The notes: generated by a model from the sequence alone, not told the origin. A DNA stretch of 64,000 nt from Nocardioides potassii (GCF_021648885.1 NZ_JAKJHZ010000005.1:930001-994000), one strand, 5' to 3'. Positions 34,605-43,768 are shown, counted from the first letter of the stretch. Made by a program: numbers and translations.

Positions 34605-35519
34605 TCAGCGGCGGTGGCGGGGCGGCAGGTCGAGCGCGCGCGCCTTCGGGAAGATCGTCGACGGGTCCGGGACCGGGCCGTAGGGCCAGCCTTCGGGGAG
34701 GTGGTCGATCACCTCCACGATCTCGCAGGTGCCGAAGGGATCCACGACGTCGAGCGGGTCGCGCCACCCGACGAAGTAGACCCGGTCCGCGGTGCCGTTC
34801 TCCTGGCCGCCGTCGTCGCAGCGGATCTTGTCGACGAAGCCGTCGGGCAGCACGTAGAACGTGTCGTTGCCCTGCTCCCCGAACGCCTTGTCGGCGCCGG
34901 GGCCGAGGAAGAAGGTGTCGTCACCCTCGTCGCCCTTGATCAGCCAGTCGTTGCCCGGGCCGTCGATGAGGACGTCGTTGCCCGGGCCACCCTGGATCGC
35001 ACCGTCGTCTCCCGGTCCCCCGTCGATCCAGTCGTCGCCGGGTCCGCCAATGTGCTTGTCGGCCCCCTCGCCTCCGAACAGCCGGTCGTTGCCGGGACCG
35101 CCGTTGAGGATGTCGTTGCCGTTCTCGCCGTACGCGACGTCGTTGCCCGAGCTGGCGGAGACGATGTCGTCTCCCTCACCGCCGTAGATCGTGTCGTTGC
35201 CCGACCCGCCGTCGATCGTGTCGTTGCCGGCACCGCCCGCCACCCAGTCGTCGCCGGGCTGGGCGGTGATCCAGTCGTTCCCGTCGTCGCCGTTGATGGT
35301 GTCGTTCCCGTTGCCGCCGTAGATCCGGTCGTCGCCGCCGTACCCGCCGAGCACGTCGTCGCCACCGAGACCCATGATGCGGTCGGACCGGGAGGACCCC
35401 ATGAGCACGTCCGCCTTCGTCGACCCACGCATGGACTTCGCGACCGCGGCGGGCGAGGAGACGAGGACGGAGACGGCCACGACCGCACCGAGCATCGCTC
35501 GCGCACGTCTCACCTGCAT
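34605..35519 (-). CDS. Secreted RTX calcium-binding repeat protein (second copy)
   Basis: Protein of 304 residues. A hydrophobic N-terminus (MLGAVVAVSVLVSSPAAVA) is a Sec signal peptide. Nonapeptide repeats of GGxGxD type run from about residue 40 to 215 (GGDDVLGGYGGDDRIYGGNG and similar), densely packed in contrast to the first RTX gene. A non-repeat C-terminal domain of about 85 residues has two cysteines (IRCDDGGQENGTADRVYFVG ... GTCEIVEVIDHL). CAGGGG precedes the ATG. Codons within the repeats are uniformly high in GC. Ends 13 nt from the convergent dehydratase gene. Confidence 0.88.
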   Translation of the reverse strand: MQVRRARAMLGAVVAVSVLVSSPAAVAKSMRGSTKADVLMGSSRSDRIMGLGGDDVLGGYGGDDRIYGGNGNDTINGDDGNDWITAQPGDDWVAGGAGNDTIDGGSGNDTIYGGEGDDIVSASSGNDVAYGENGNDILNGGPGNDRLFGGEGADKHIGGPGDDWIDGGPGDDGAIQGGPGNDVLIDGPGNDWLIKGDEGDDTFFLGPGADKAFGEQGNDTFYVLPDGFVDKIRCDDGGQENGTADRVYFVGWRDPLDVVDPFGTCEIVEVIDHLPEGWPYGPVPDPSTIFPKARALDLPPRHRR

Positions 35520-35623
35520 CCCCTGTCACTCGTGGTCTGCGACGAAACTAGCGAGGATCTAGGGCATTCGTTGATCTTTCATGCGCCGGGGTCCGAAGGT
35601 ATGACGCGGTCGCACCCGGGAGG

Positions 35624-35662
35624 CGACGAGGGCCGCCTCCCGGTGGGAGACGGCCCTCGTCG
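35624..35662 (-). terminator. Long hairpin terminator after tRNA-Pro
   Basis: Two 18-nt arms (35624-35641 and 35645-35662) pair with only one G-U wobble around a 3-nt loop. It starts 6 nt after the tRNA 3' end on the minus strand. There is no T-tract, so it is a GC-type terminator or processing signal. Confidence 0.8.
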
Positions 35663-35667
35663 TTCGG

Positions 35668-35741
<74 letters not shown>

Positions 35742-35929
35742 AATGCCCCCGGCGCAAGGCCCGCGGAGCGAGGGGAACACTACCGCAGCACCGGCGCTGC
35801 CCATGAATCGGGCCACCCGGCCTGCGCGTCGACCACACGGGCTGGCCCGAGTGGGCCATTTCCACGCGTTCCGGCTGCGACCGGGGCGCGGCGCGGGGAG
35901 CATCGGAGCCCCGACCTGTGGGGGTTCCC

Positions 35930-36604
35930 ATGTCATCACTGCTGCGCCGCACCGGACTGACGGTGGCCGTCGTCGCGCTCGCGACGGGCCTGGCTGTCGC
36001 AACGCCGCGCGCCGACGCGGCAACACCCGACACCGTGGTCCGGGCGCCCGGCCACGAGGCCGACGCCGTCGAGCTGGCGGCGCAGGTGCGCGAGCGCCAG
36101 CACCGGCTCGCCTCCCTCTACCGGCAGGCCGACGCGCGGGACCGGGCCCTCCTCGGCCGCAAGGCCGTCCTCGCGCAGTACGGCTACCACGGCGACCCGG
36201 ACGACGTCGTCGCCGTGCTGCCGCTGGCGTCGTACTCGCTCTCGGCGGGATTCGGGCTCACCGGGCCGCTGTGGGAGGCCGAGCACGGCGGCCAGGACTT
36301 CGGGACGTACGTCGGTGACCAGATCGTCGCGGTCGCCGCGGGCGTCGTCACCGAGGTGTCGTACGCCGGCCCCTACGGACTGCGGACGATCGTCACGCTG
36401 CCCGACGGGACCGAGGTCTGGTACTGCCACCAGACGGCCGTGTCGGTCTGGCTGGGCGAGTCCGTCGACGTCGCCGACCCCATCGGCACGGTCGGGTCCA
36501 CCGGCAACGCGACCGGTCCGCACCTCCACCTCGAGGTACGGCCCGGCGGCGGCAGCCCGATCGACCCGATGGACTGGCTGCGCGCAGCGGGGCTGGACCC
36601 CTAG
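35930..36604 (+). CDS. Secreted M23-family peptidoglycan endopeptidase
   Basis: Protein of 224 residues. A signal peptide ([21 protein letters not shown]) and a helical region ([20 protein letters not shown]) precede an M23/LytM domain from about residue 110. Zinc ligands are readable: H in [11 protein letters not shown] with its partner D, and the HxH motif in [12 protein letters not shown]. Such enzymes cut peptide bridges in peptidoglycan. The ATG at 35930 is preferred over the GTG 12 nt upstream because GGGGG sits just before it. The stop overlaps the convergent der gene by 4 nt. Confidence 0.9.
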   Translation: MSSLLRRTGLTVAVVALATGLAVATPRADAATPDTVVRAPGHEADAVELAAQVRERQHRLASLYRQADARDRALLGRKAVLAQYGYHGDPDDVVAVLPLASYSLSAGFGLTGPLWEAEHGGQDFGTYVGDQIVAVAAGVVTEVSYAGPYGLRTIVTLPDGTEVWYCHQTAVSVWLGESVDVADPIGTVGSTGNATGPHLHLEVRPGGGSPIDPMDWLRAAGLDP

Positions 36605-37980
36605 CGCTTGCGCTTCTCCCGCGGCTTCTGCTGGAGCACGATCGGCGTGCCGACGAAGCCGAACTCCTCGCGCAGCCGGCGCTCGATGAAGCGCTCGTAG
36701 GACGCCTCCAGCTTCCCGCTGGTGAACAGCACGAACGTCGGCGGTGCGACCGACGGCTGCGTGCCGAAGAGGATCTTGGGCTGCTTGCCGCTGCGTACGG
36801 GGTGCGGGTGCTCGGCGACGAGACGGCCGAGGAAGGTGTTGAGGGCGCCCGTGCCGACGCGCGTCTCCCAGCCCTCGAGGGCCTTGTCGATCGCCGGGAC
36901 GAGCCGGTCGACGTGCCAGCCGGTGCGGGCGGTGAAGTTGATCCGCGGCGCCCAGCGCACCTGGACGAGGTCGCGCTCGACCTCGCGCTCGAGGTAGTGA
37001 CGGCGCTCGTCGTCGACGAGGTCCCACTTGTTGAAGGCGATCACCATCGCGCGGCCGGCGTCGCGGATGGTCTGGATGATCCGCATGTCCTGCTCGGAGA
37101 CCGACTCGCTGGCGTCGAGGACCAGCACGGCCACCTCGGCGCGGTCGATGGCGGTCGAGGTGCGCAGCGAGGCGTAGTACTCGTGGCCGGAGGCCTGGTT
37201 GACGCGCTTGCGGATGCCGGCGGTGTCGATGAACCGCCAGGTGCGGTCGCCGAGCTGGATGATCTCGTCGACGGGGTCCACGGTGGTGCCGGCGGCGTTG
37301 TCGACGACGACGCGGTCCTCCTTCGCCAGCATGTTGAGCAGGGAGGACTTGCCGACGTTGGGCTTGCCGACGATCGCGATGCGACGCGGCCCGCCGACCT
37401 CCTCGAAGGACTGCTCCGGCGTCTCCGGGAGCGCCGCGAGGATCGCATCGAGCATGTCGCCCGACCCACGACCGTGCAGGGCCGAGACCGGGAACGGCTC
37501 GCCCAGGCCGAGGTTCCACAGGCCGTAGGCCTCGGCCTCGGTGCGCTGGTCGTCGACCTTGTTGGCAGCCAGCACGACCGGCTTGCCCGACTTGCGCAGG
37601 ATCCGTACGACGGCCTCGTCGGCGTCGGTGATGCCGACGGTCGCATCGACCACGAACAGGACGGCGTCGGCCAGCGACACGGCCACCTCGGCCTGGCCGG
37701 CGATGCGCTCGGCGAGCCCACGGGCGTCCGGGTCCCACCCGCCGGTGTCCACGACGGTGAAGACGCGACCGTTCCAGTCGGCGTCGTAGGAGACGCGGTC
37801 GCGGGTCACGCCAGGGCGGTCCTCGACGACGGCCTCGCGGCGACCGATGATCCGGTTGACCAGGGTGGACTTGCCGACGTTGGGCCGGCCGACCACGGCG
37901 AGGACGGGAGTCGGGCCGGTGGCCTCGCCGGGCTCGACGGACTCTCCGGGCTCGCCGCTGACGGCGTCGTACTCAGTCAT
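36601..37980 (-). CDS. der: Ribosome-associated GTPase Der (EngA)
   Basis: Essential GTPase for 50S ribosome assembly, 459 residues from this start. Two G domains are present, with G1 motifs GRPNVGKST and [10 protein letters not shown]4 motifs NKVD and NKWD, and a C-terminal KH-like domain ([36 protein letters not shown]) ending in the basic REKRKR. Alternative ATGs lie 12 and 18 nt upstream, but none has a clear ribosome binding site; the ATG at 37980 overlaps the plsC stop by 8 nt, the pattern seen through this operon. Same order (cmk-der) as in mycobacteria. Confidence 0.95.
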   Translation of the reverse strand: MTEYDAVSGEPGESVEPGEATGPTPVLAVVGRPNVGKSTLVNRIIGRREAVVEDRPGVTRDRVSYDADWNGRVFTVVDTGGWDPDARGLAERIAGQAEVAVSLADAVLFVVDATVGITDADEAVVRILRKSGKPVVLAANKVDDQRTEAEAYGLWNLGLGEPFPVSALHGRGSGDMLDAILAALPETPEQSFEEVGGPRRIAIVGKPNVGKSSLLNMLAKEDRVVVDNAAGTTVDPVDEIIQLGDRTWRFIDTAGIRKRVNQASGHEYYASLRTSTAIDRAEVAVLVLDASESVSEQDMRIIQTIRDAGRAMVIAFNKWDLVDDERRHYLEREVERDLVQVRWAPRINFTARTGWHVDRLVPAIDKALEGWETRVGTGALNTFLGRLVAEHPHPVRSGKQPKILFGTQPSVAPPTFVLFTSGKLEASYERFIERRLREEFGFVGTPIVLQQKPREKRKR

Positions 37981-38722
37981 GCGGATGCTCATTTCCATGC
38001 TCGACGAGCCCGGTGTCGGGGTCGTCCTCGGATTGTCCCGCAGGAAGGGGCCCGGGCAAGGATCGGCGCGTCTGCGAGAGGGCGCTGTCCAGCTCGGACA
38101 GCAGGTGTCCCCGCAACAACACCGAGGTGGCGGCCACCTGTTCCCGCGTGCGGGGCCACGGCTGCTGTGTCGTCTGCCACGCCCGGCCGAAGACGACGTC
38201 GATCGTGTCGCCGGGCTCCGGGATCGAGCGGGCGCTCCCGGGGGCGCGCGTGCCGACCAGCGTCACGGGGACAACGGGTGCACCGGTCACCAGCGCGAGG
38301 TAGGCCGCGCCGTGGTGGAAGCGGCGGAAGTCGCCGCCGCCACGGGTGCCCTCGGGGAAGATGCCGAGCACTCCCCCGTCGCGCACGACCCGTAGCGCGG
38401 TCCGGACCGCACCGATGTCGGTCGCGTAGCGGTCGAGCGGGATCTGCCCGGTCCCGCGGAGGAAGCCCCCCAGCCGGCCGTCGAACATCTCCCGCTTGGT
38501 CAGCGCGTGCACCGGACGCGGCGCGAACGCCGCGAGCAGCGGACCGTCGAGGAGCCCGATGTGGTTGGCGGCGAGGATCACGCCGCCGCTCGGGGGCACG
38601 CGCTCGGGGTGGTGCACGGTGACCGGCCAGCGCCGACCCATCACCCGCACCGCGACGGGCCGCAGCACCCGCAGCAGGCGCGTGCGAGGGTGCTCGGCGC
38701 TGCTGGCGGGGAGGTCGGTCAC
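37973..38722 (-). CDS. Lysophospholipid acyltransferase (PlsC family)
   Basis: Acyl-CoA or acyl-ACP:1-acylglycerol-3-phosphate acyltransferase fold, 249 residues. The catalytic HX4D is in [13 protein letters not shown], followed by [13 protein letters not shown] for phosphate binding and [13 protein letters not shown]. The GTG start overlaps the cmk stop (GTGA), so an open frame extending much further upstream is not the gene. Such a transferase between cmk and der is common in actinobacteria. It acts at the inner face of the membrane in phospholipid synthesis; the acyl donor cannot be assigned. Confidence 0.9.
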   Translation of the reverse strand: MTDLPASSAEHPRTRLLRVLRPVAVRVMGRRWPVTVHHPERVPPSGGVILAANHIGLLDGPLLAAFAPRPVHALTKREMFDGRLGGFLRGTGQIPLDRYATDIGAVRTALRVVRDGGVLGIFPEGTRGGGDFRRFHHGAAYLALVTGAPVVPVTLVGTRAPGSARSIPEPGDTIDVVFGRAWQTTQQPWPRTREQVAATSVLLRGHLLSELDSALSQTRRSLPGPLPAGQSEDDPDTGLVEHGNEHPHD

Positions 38723-39381
38723 GGTCGCGCGGACGTGGCCAGCCCGACGATGGTCTCGATGACCTCGTCGAGGGTCAGGTGGGTGCTGTCGACGTGCACG
38801 GCGCCGTCGGCCATCGTCAGCGGCGCCGTCGCGCGGCCGGAGTCGATCCGGTCGCGCTCGAGCAGCGACTGCTGCGTGGAGGCGAGGTCGGCGCCGCCCT
38901 CCTCGGCCGCGCGGCGCTCGGCGCGGGCGTCGGGGTCTGCGCTGAGGTAGACCTTGACCTCGGCCTGGGGCCACACGACCGAGCCGATGTCGCGACCCTC
39001 GACCACGATCCCGCCGTCGCCGATGGCCTCGCGCTGGAGGTCGAGCAGGCGGGCACGCACCTCGGGCACGGCGCTGACCGGGCTGACGGCGGCGTTGACG
39101 TCCGCGCTGCGGACCTCGACCGACACGTCGCGGCCGTCGACCGTGATGGTCGGCGCGAGCGGGTCGGTGCCGGACTCGATGCGGGGTCGGCTCGACGCGG
39201 CCGCCACGGCAGCGACGTCGTGCACGTCGACACCCTCGCTCAGCAGCCACCACGTCATCGCCCGGAACATCGCCCCGGTGTCGAGGTAGCGCAGCCCCAG
39301 CCGCTCGGCCACGCCCCGCGAGGTGCTCGACTTGCCCGAGCCTGAGGTGCCGTCGACGGCGATCACGAGGGAGCTGGTCAC
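38719..39381 (-). CDS. cmk: Cytidylate kinase
   Basis: CMP/dCMP kinase of 220 residues: P-loop AVDGTSGSGKSSTSRGVAER, LDTGAMFRAMTWW, VEGRDIGSVVWPQAEVKVYL and LLERDRIDSGRATAPL. The start GTG at 39381 places the P-loop at the usual distance from the N-terminus (MTSSLVIAVDG); an in-frame GTG at 39411 would overlap tyrA and adds nonconserved residues. The stop is coupled to the acyltransferase start. Confidence 0.95.
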   Translation of the reverse strand: MTSSLVIAVDGTSGSGKSSTSRGVAERLGLRYLDTGAMFRAMTWWLLSEGVDVHDVAAVAAASSRPRIESGTDPLAPTITVDGRDVSVEVRSADVNAAVSPVSAVPEVRARLLDLQREAIGDGGIVVEGRDIGSVVWPQAEVKVYLSADPDARAERRAAEEGGADLASTQQSLLERDRIDSGRATAPLTMADGAVHVDSTHLTLDEVIETIVGLATSARP

Positions 39382-39392
39382 GGGCGAGAAGA

Positions 39393-40496
39393 TTACCGGT
39401 GGGTCGTCCACCCGCGGGATTCGAGAGCGGCGAGCAGGTGCTCCGCGCGCGCCTGCTCCACGACCAGCTCGGTGAGGCCGACGGGGCGGCCCGGGTCGTG
39501 GTCGATGTGGACGTCCTCGATGTTGACGCCGATCTCGCCGGCGTCCCCGAACAGCCGCGCCAGCTCACCGGGGTGGTCGGGCACCGACACGAAGACCGAC
39601 CGCGTGGGACGCGCCGGACCACCGTGCTTGCCGGGGATCGCCGCCGTGCCGGCATTGCCGCGCTCGAGGATGTCGACCAGGCCGCCGTCGTCGCCTGCAC
39701 CGGACGCCACCGCCGCCATCAGGGCGTCGAGGTCCGTGCGGACCTCGGCGAGCAGGTCGAGCACGGCGCCGGCGTTGGCCTCCAGGATCTGCTGCCACAG
39801 CGTCGGGTCGCTCGCGGCCACCCGGGTGACGTCGCGGACGCCCTGGCCCGAGAGCGCGAGGTGCTCGGCGGGAGCGGCGGCCAGCCTCCCCGCGACCAGT
39901 ACGGCGGCCAGGTGCGGCAGGTGCGAGATCCGGGCGACCGCCCGGTCGTGCTCCTCCGGCTCGAGCCGCAGCGGCGCCGCGCCACACTCGAGCACCAGCG
40001 ACTCGACGAGCCCGACGGCTGCGGGGTCGGAGCCGGCGTGCGGGGTGATCGCCCACGGCCGTCCGTCGAAGAGGGCCGCGCTCGCGGCGAGCGGACCGGA
40101 GCGCTCGCTGCCCGCCATCGGGTGCGACCCGACGTAGCGGGCGAGCTCGCGCGGCGACACGCGAGCGGCGATCGAGGCCAGGGGCGCCGACTTCACGCTC
40201 CCGACGTCGGTCACCACCGCGTCGGTGCGCCCGAGCGCGTCGACGACCGCTCCCGCGATGGCCGACGGGGGCACCGCCACCACGACCAGCTGTGGTCGGT
40301 CGCCGGACGTCGCGGCCTGGCCCGCGCCGAGCCCGGTCGCCGTACGCACGTGCTCGGCGGAGGTGTCGCGCAGCAGGACCTCGAGGCCGAGGCGACGGCA
40401 CACGAGCGCCACCGAGGTGCCGATCAGCCCCGTCCCGACGACCTCGACCGGCCCGACGAGCGCCGGCAGCGAGTCCTCCGGCGCGGAGTCAGTCAT
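39393..40496 (-). CDS. tyrA: Prephenate dehydrogenase with ACT domain
   Basis: NAD-dependent conversion of prephenate to 4-hydroxyphenylpyruvate for tyrosine synthesis. In 367 residues: Rossmann GxGxxG in VEVVGTGLIGTSVALVCRRL, VTDVGSVKSAPL, the catalytic histidine region YVGSHPMAGSERSG and LVLECGAAPLRLEPEEHDRA. The C-terminal 65 residues are an ACT domain (SVPDHPGELARLFGDAGEIG), the usual site of tyrosine feedback. The start ATG overlaps the chorismate mutase stop by 8 nt. Together the two genes turn chorismate into the tyrosine precursor. Confidence 0.94.
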   Translation of the reverse strand: MTDSAPEDSLPALVGPVEVVGTGLIGTSVALVCRRLGLEVLLRDTSAEHVRTATGLGAGQAATSGDRPQLVVVAVPPSAIAGAVVDALGRTDAVVTDVGSVKSAPLASIAARVSPRELARYVGSHPMAGSERSGPLAASAALFDGRPWAITPHAGSDPAAVGLVESLVLECGAAPLRLEPEEHDRAVARISHLPHLAAVLVAGRLAAAPAEHLALSGQGVRDVTRVAASDPTLWQQILEANAGAVLDLLAEVRTDLDALMAAVASGAGDDGGLVDILERGNAGTAAIPGKHGGPARPTRSVFVSVPDHPGELARLFGDAGEIGVNIEDVHIDHDPGRPVGLTELVVEQARAEHLLAALESRGWTTHR

Positions 40497-40866
40497 GGCT
40501 GGTGGTCCGGCTGAGGTCGCGGCGCAGGTTGGCGGCACCGTGGAGGTAGACGTGGGTGACGTCGGCGCGCGGCAGCTCGGTCTCGACGTGGGCCATCAAC
40601 CGGACGACCCGGGGCATCGACCCCTCGATCTCGAGCTCGCGGGCGCACACCAGCGGCACGTCGGAGAAGCCGAGCTGACGGGCGGCGTAGGCGGGGAACT
40701 CGCTGACGAGGTCGCTGGTCGCGGTGAAGATGATCGAGATGAAGTCGTCGACGTCGAGGTCGTTCGCCTCCATCACGTCGGTCACGAGCTCGGCGACCCG
40801 GTCGAGCATGTGCTCGCGGGTGTCCTGCTCCAGCTGCGTCGCCCCGCGCACTGCTCTCACTGCCAC
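40489..40866 (-). CDS. aroH: Chorismate mutase, AroH (monofunctional) class
   Basis: Trimeric AroH-fold enzyme that rearranges chorismate to prephenate, 125 residues as usual for the Bacillus-type class. AVRGATQLEQDTREHMLDRV, DDFISIIFTATSDLVSEFPA, PLVCARELEIEGSMPRVVRL and HVYLHGAANLRRDL carry the active-site arginines and glutamate. TAACCT lies 6 nt before the GTG start on this strand, so an internal, leaderless promoter may serve aroH-tyrA inside the larger gene run. Confidence 0.94.
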   Translation of the reverse strand: MAVRAVRGATQLEQDTREHMLDRVAELVTDVMEANDLDVDDFISIIFTATSDLVSEFPAYAARQLGFSDVPLVCARELEIEGSMPRVVRLMAHVETELPRADVTHVYLHGAANLRRDLSRTTSHD

Positions 40867-40891
40867 GGGGACAGGTTAGTGGCGCCGACGC

Positions 40892-41695
40892 TCAGAGCTG
40901 CGCGCTGTCCATCAGCTCACCGAGCTCGGCCATCGTCAGCTCGCGCATCTCCCCCGACCTCAGCCGGGCGAGCGTCACCGGGCCGATCGCGGTCCGGGTG
41001 AGCCGCCGCACCGGGTGGCCGACGTGCTCCATCAGCCGCCGCACGATGCGGTTGCGGCCCTCGTGGATGGTCAGCTCGACGATGGAGCGGTTGCTGCCCT
41101 CGCGTCGCGGGTCGCCGCCCACCACGCGCGCCTTGCTGACGCTCACCGGCCCGTCGTCGAGCGTCACTCCGGCGAGCAGCTCGCGGATCGTCCGCACGTG
41201 CACCTCGCCCTCGACCTCCGCGACGTAGGTCTTGTCGACCTCGTGGGAGGGATGGGCGAGGTGCTGGGCGAAGTCGCCGTCGTTGGTGAGGATGATCAGG
41301 CCGTCGGTGTCGGTGTCGAGGCGCCCGACGTGGAAGAGCCGCTCGGGGCGGTCCGCGACGAGGTCGCCGAGGGTGCGCCGGCCCTCCGGGTCGGACATCG
41401 TCGAGACGACACCGCGGGGCTTGTTGAGGACGAGGTAGACCTTGTCGCTGATCGGCGGCAACCGCTTCCCCTGCACCCGTACGACGGCGGTGCGGGGGTC
41501 GACCTTGGTGCCGAGGCGCGTCACGACCTCGCCGTCGACCTCGACCAGCCCGTCGAGCATGAGCTCCTCGCACTTGCGCCGGCTGGCGACCCCTGACTGG
41601 GCGAGCAGCTTCTGGAGCCGGATCAGGCCGTCGTCGTCGACGTCGGGGCGCTGCGAGGCCGGCTGGGGGTTGTCGGGTGCGTCGTGGGGCTTCAT
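40892..41695 (-). CDS. rluB: 23S rRNA pseudouridine synthase, RluB/RsuA family
   Basis: Protein of 267 residues with an N-terminal S4 RNA-binding domain (RLQKLLAQSGVASRRKCEEL) and the synthase domain whose catalytic aspartate is in FHVGRLDTDTDGLIILTNDG, plus the KTYVAEVEG and GRNRIVRRLMEHVGHPV motifs. It isomerises a uridine in 23S rRNA. The ATG overlaps the scpB stop (ATGA). The scpA-scpB-rluB order is conserved in many Gram-positive bacteria. Confidence 0.94.
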   Translation of the reverse strand: MKPHDAPDNPQPASQRPDVDDDGLIRLQKLLAQSGVASRRKCEELMLDGLVEVDGEVVTRLGTKVDPRTAVVRVQGKRLPPISDKVYLVLNKPRGVVSTMSDPEGRRTLGDLVADRPERLFHVGRLDTDTDGLIILTNDGDFAQHLAHPSHEVDKTYVAEVEGEVHVRTIRELLAGVTLDDGPVSVSKARVVGGDPRREGSNRSIVELTIHEGRNRIVRRLMEHVGHPVRRLTRTAIGPVTLARLRSGEMRELTMAELGELMDSAQL

Positions 41696-42474
41696 GAGAC
41701 CTCGGTGCCGCCGTCCGGCTCGGTGCCCTGGCCGCTGTGGGGGGACGGGTGCGACGACGGGTGGGCAGCCGCGGGCGGGGTCGCCGGGTCCGGCTCGGCA
41801 GCCCCGGGCTCGGCCGCGGGTGCGTCGAGCCCCGCGACGCTGGCGAGCTCGTCCTCGAGGTCGTCCATGTCCGGCAGGTAGGGCGCGAGCTCGGGCAGCT
41901 CGTCGAGCGAGGTGATGCCGATGCGCTCGAGGAAGTAGGAGGTCGTGCGGTAGAGGTTGGCGCCGCTCTGCTCGTCCTGGCCGGCCTCCTCGACCAGCCC
42001 GCGGGTCAGGAGGGTGCGCATGACGCCGTCCACGTTGACGCCGCGGATCGCGGACACGCGCGCCCGCGAGACCGGCTGCTTGTAGGCGACCACCGACAGC
42101 GTCTCCAGCGCCGCCTGCGTCAGGCGGGCCTGCTGGCCGTCGAGGACGAACGACTCGACGACCCCGGCGAACTCCGGGCGCGAGTAGAAGCGCCAGCCGC
42201 CGGCGACGGATCGCAGGTCGAAGCCGCGGCCCTGCTCGGCGTACTCCGCGGCGAGCGCCTCCAGGGCCTCCTCGACCTCGCCGACCGGGTGCCCGACGAC
42301 GGAGGCCAGGCGCACCGCCCCGAGCGGCTCGTCCGAGACCATCAGGATCGCCTCCAGCGCCGGGCGGAGCTCGGCCACGGCGATCGAGAGGGTGTCGACG
42401 TCGTCCACCATGTCCACCACGTCCACCGCGTCCACCGCGTCCACCGCGTCCACCGCGTCGGTCCGGTCGCTCAC
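41692..42474 (-). CDS. scpB: Segregation and condensation protein B
   Basis: Winged-helix kleisin-associated subunit of the SMC-ScpAB condensin, 260 residues. Conserved parts are LRPALEAILMVSDEPL, GRGFDLRSVAGGWRFYSRPE, LTQAALETLSVVAYKQPVSR and VNVDGVMRTLLTRGLVEE. The GTG start overlaps the scpA stop (GTGA). Before the conserved domain there is an unusual run of VD-x units encoded by a tandem repeat, and the last 50 residues are Pro/Ala/Glu-rich; both look disordered. SMC itself is not in the window. Confidence 0.94.
   Translation of the reverse strand: MSDRTDAVDAVDAVDAVDVVDMVDDVDTLSIAVAELRPALEAILMVSDEPLGAVRLASVVGHPVGEVEEALEALAAEYAEQGRGFDLRSVAGGWRFYSRPEFAGVVESFVLDGQQARLTQAALETLSVVAYKQPVSRARVSAIRGVNVDGVMRTLLTRGLVEEAGQDEQSGANLYRTTSYFLERIGITSLDELPELAPYLPDMDDLEDELASVAGLDAPAAEPGAAEPDPATPPAAAHPSSHPSPHSGQGTEPDGGTEVS
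42403..42456. repeat. Six 9-bp tandem repeats at the 5' end of scpB
   Basis: Units GTCCACCAT, GTCCACCAC and four exact GTCCACCGC copies follow without gaps. Read on the minus strand they encode the VDA/VDV/VDM run in the N-terminus of ScpB. Unit length is three codons, so copy-number changes keep the frame. Confidence 0.85.
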
Positions 42475-43409
42475 TCGTCCGCTCCCTCGTCGTCCCCGCG
42501 GTCGTCCCCGCGGTCGCCTGCCCCGCCGTCCTGCGTCACCCCAGCATCATCGTCGGCCGCGTCGGCGCCGTCGAATTCGTCGGTGATCTCGATGTCACCC
42601 TCCTCGGCGCCGGTCCACCGCACGGTGAGCTCACCCAGCGGGCTCACCTGGTCGAACGACACGGCGCCCTCGCGGAACAGCTCCAGCAGGGACAGGAACC
42701 GCGCCACGGTGGTGAGCCGGTCGGGCGAGTCGCCGCAGAGCGCACGGAAGGTCATGGTGCCGCTGCGCCGGAGCCGGTCGGCGACGAGCTGCGCCTGCTC
42801 GCGCACGCTCACCTTGGCGGCGTGGATGTGCTGGAGCGAGACCTCGAGCACCGGCTTGGGCTCCATCGCCCGCGCCGCGAGCTGCGCGAACTGCTCGAGC
42901 CCGATGCCGATCAGCACCTCGGGCAGGAGCGTGGCGAAGCGCTCCTCCAGTCCGACGGCGCGCGGGTGGCGGCGCGACTCCGAGGCGAGGCGCTCCTCGA
43001 ACACCGACGCCACCTGCTTGAACGCGCGGTACTGCATCAGCCGTGCGAAGAGCAGGTCGCGCGCCTCGAGCAGGGCGAGGTCCTCCTCGTCCTCGACGTC
43101 GCCCTGCGGCAGCAGCCGCGCGGCCTTCAGGTCGAGCAGCGTCGCCGCCACGACCAGGAACGACGTCGTCTGCTCGAGGTCCCAGTGGTCGCCGAGGTTC
43201 TTCACGTGCGCGATGAACTCGTCGGTGACCTGCGAGAGCGCGACCTCTGTGATGTCGAGCTTGTGCTTGGCGATCAGGCCGAGCAGGAGGTCGAAGGGCC
43301 CCTCGAAGTTGTCGAGGCGTACGGCGAACGCCGGCGCCTCGCTCCCCGGCTCGAGGACGGCGGTGCCGCCGGCAGCGGTGTCCGACGCGGGGGTGGGCTC
43401 GGGGCTCAC
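42471..43409 (-). CDS. scpA: Segregation and condensation protein A
   Basis: Kleisin subunit that bridges the SMC heads, 312 residues. The N-terminal kleisin domain is FAVRLDNFEGPFDLLLGLIA, KHKLDITEVALSQVTDEFI and AATLLDLKAARLLPQG; the C-terminal winged helix ends with VARFLSLLELFREGAVSFDQ. A 45-residue acidic tail follows (DEFDGADAADDDAG). The GTG start overlaps the stop of the preceding small gene (GTGA), so ParA-like, RHH-like and condensin subunits are translated in series. Confidence 0.95.
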   Translation of the reverse strand: MSPEPTPASDTAAGGTAVLEPGSEAPAFAVRLDNFEGPFDLLLGLIAKHKLDITEVALSQVTDEFIAHVKNLGDHWDLEQTTSFLVVAATLLDLKAARLLPQGDVEDEEDLALLEARDLLFARLMQYRAFKQVASVFEERLASESRRHPRAVGLEERFATLLPEVLIGIGLEQFAQLAARAMEPKPVLEVSLQHIHAAKVSVREQAQLVADRLRRSGTMTFRALCGDSPDRLTTVARFLSLLELFREGAVSFDQVSPLGELTVRWTGAEEGDIEITDEFDGADAADDDAGVTQDGGAGDRGDDRGDDEGADE

Positions 43410-43768
43410 TCGTCGAGCAGCCGCTGCACCAGGGCGCTGTCGGTGCCCTGGGCCTCGAGGTCGGCGAGGACCAGGGCGAGCGCCTCGCGCACGAGGCGGC
43501 CGCGGTCGACCGCCAGGCCGTGGTGGCGGCGCAGCGTCAGCCGGGCGTGCTCGATGTCGAGCAGCTCGTCCGCGGTGACGTACACCGTCATCTTCTCGTC
43601 GTGGCGGACGCGACCGCTGGGGCGCTTGAGCCCGGACTCCTGGGCCTCGGCGTCGGCCGGGGCGTCGTCCGCGACGGCCCGGACGCGGCGGGGACGCCGC
43701 TGCTCCGGCGCGGCCTGGTCAGCGCCGGTCGTCGGCCGGAACAGGTCGTCCGCGGCCGGCATGCTCAC
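43406..43768 (-). CDS. Small ribbon-helix-helix-like protein between parA and scpA
   Basis: Protein of 120 residues. The first 56 are charged and probably disordered (RPRRVRAVADDAPADAEAQE). The C-terminal half reads as a ribbon-helix-helix: strand MTVYVTADEL (60-69), helix LLDIEHARLTLRRHHG and helix RGRLVREALALVLADLEAQG, the pattern of small dimeric DNA-binding partners of ParA ATPases. Both ends overlap the neighbours (GTGA with parA and with scpA), so the product is made with both. The GTG start comes from this coupling; an ATG two codons later is also possible. RHH assignment is by pattern, not by search. Confidence 0.72.
   Translation of the reverse strand: MSMPAADDLFRPTTGADQAAPEQRRPRRVRAVADDAPADAEAQESGLKRPSGRVRHDEKMTVYVTADELLDIEHARLTLRRHHGLAVDRGRLVREALALVLADLEAQGTDSALVQRLLDE

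Noticed and set aside
34605-35519. Regular short repeats resembling a CRISPR array
   Set aside because: The periodicity (about 27 bp) is that of RTX nonapeptides in an intact reading frame; there are no identical direct repeats with unique spacers and no cas genes.
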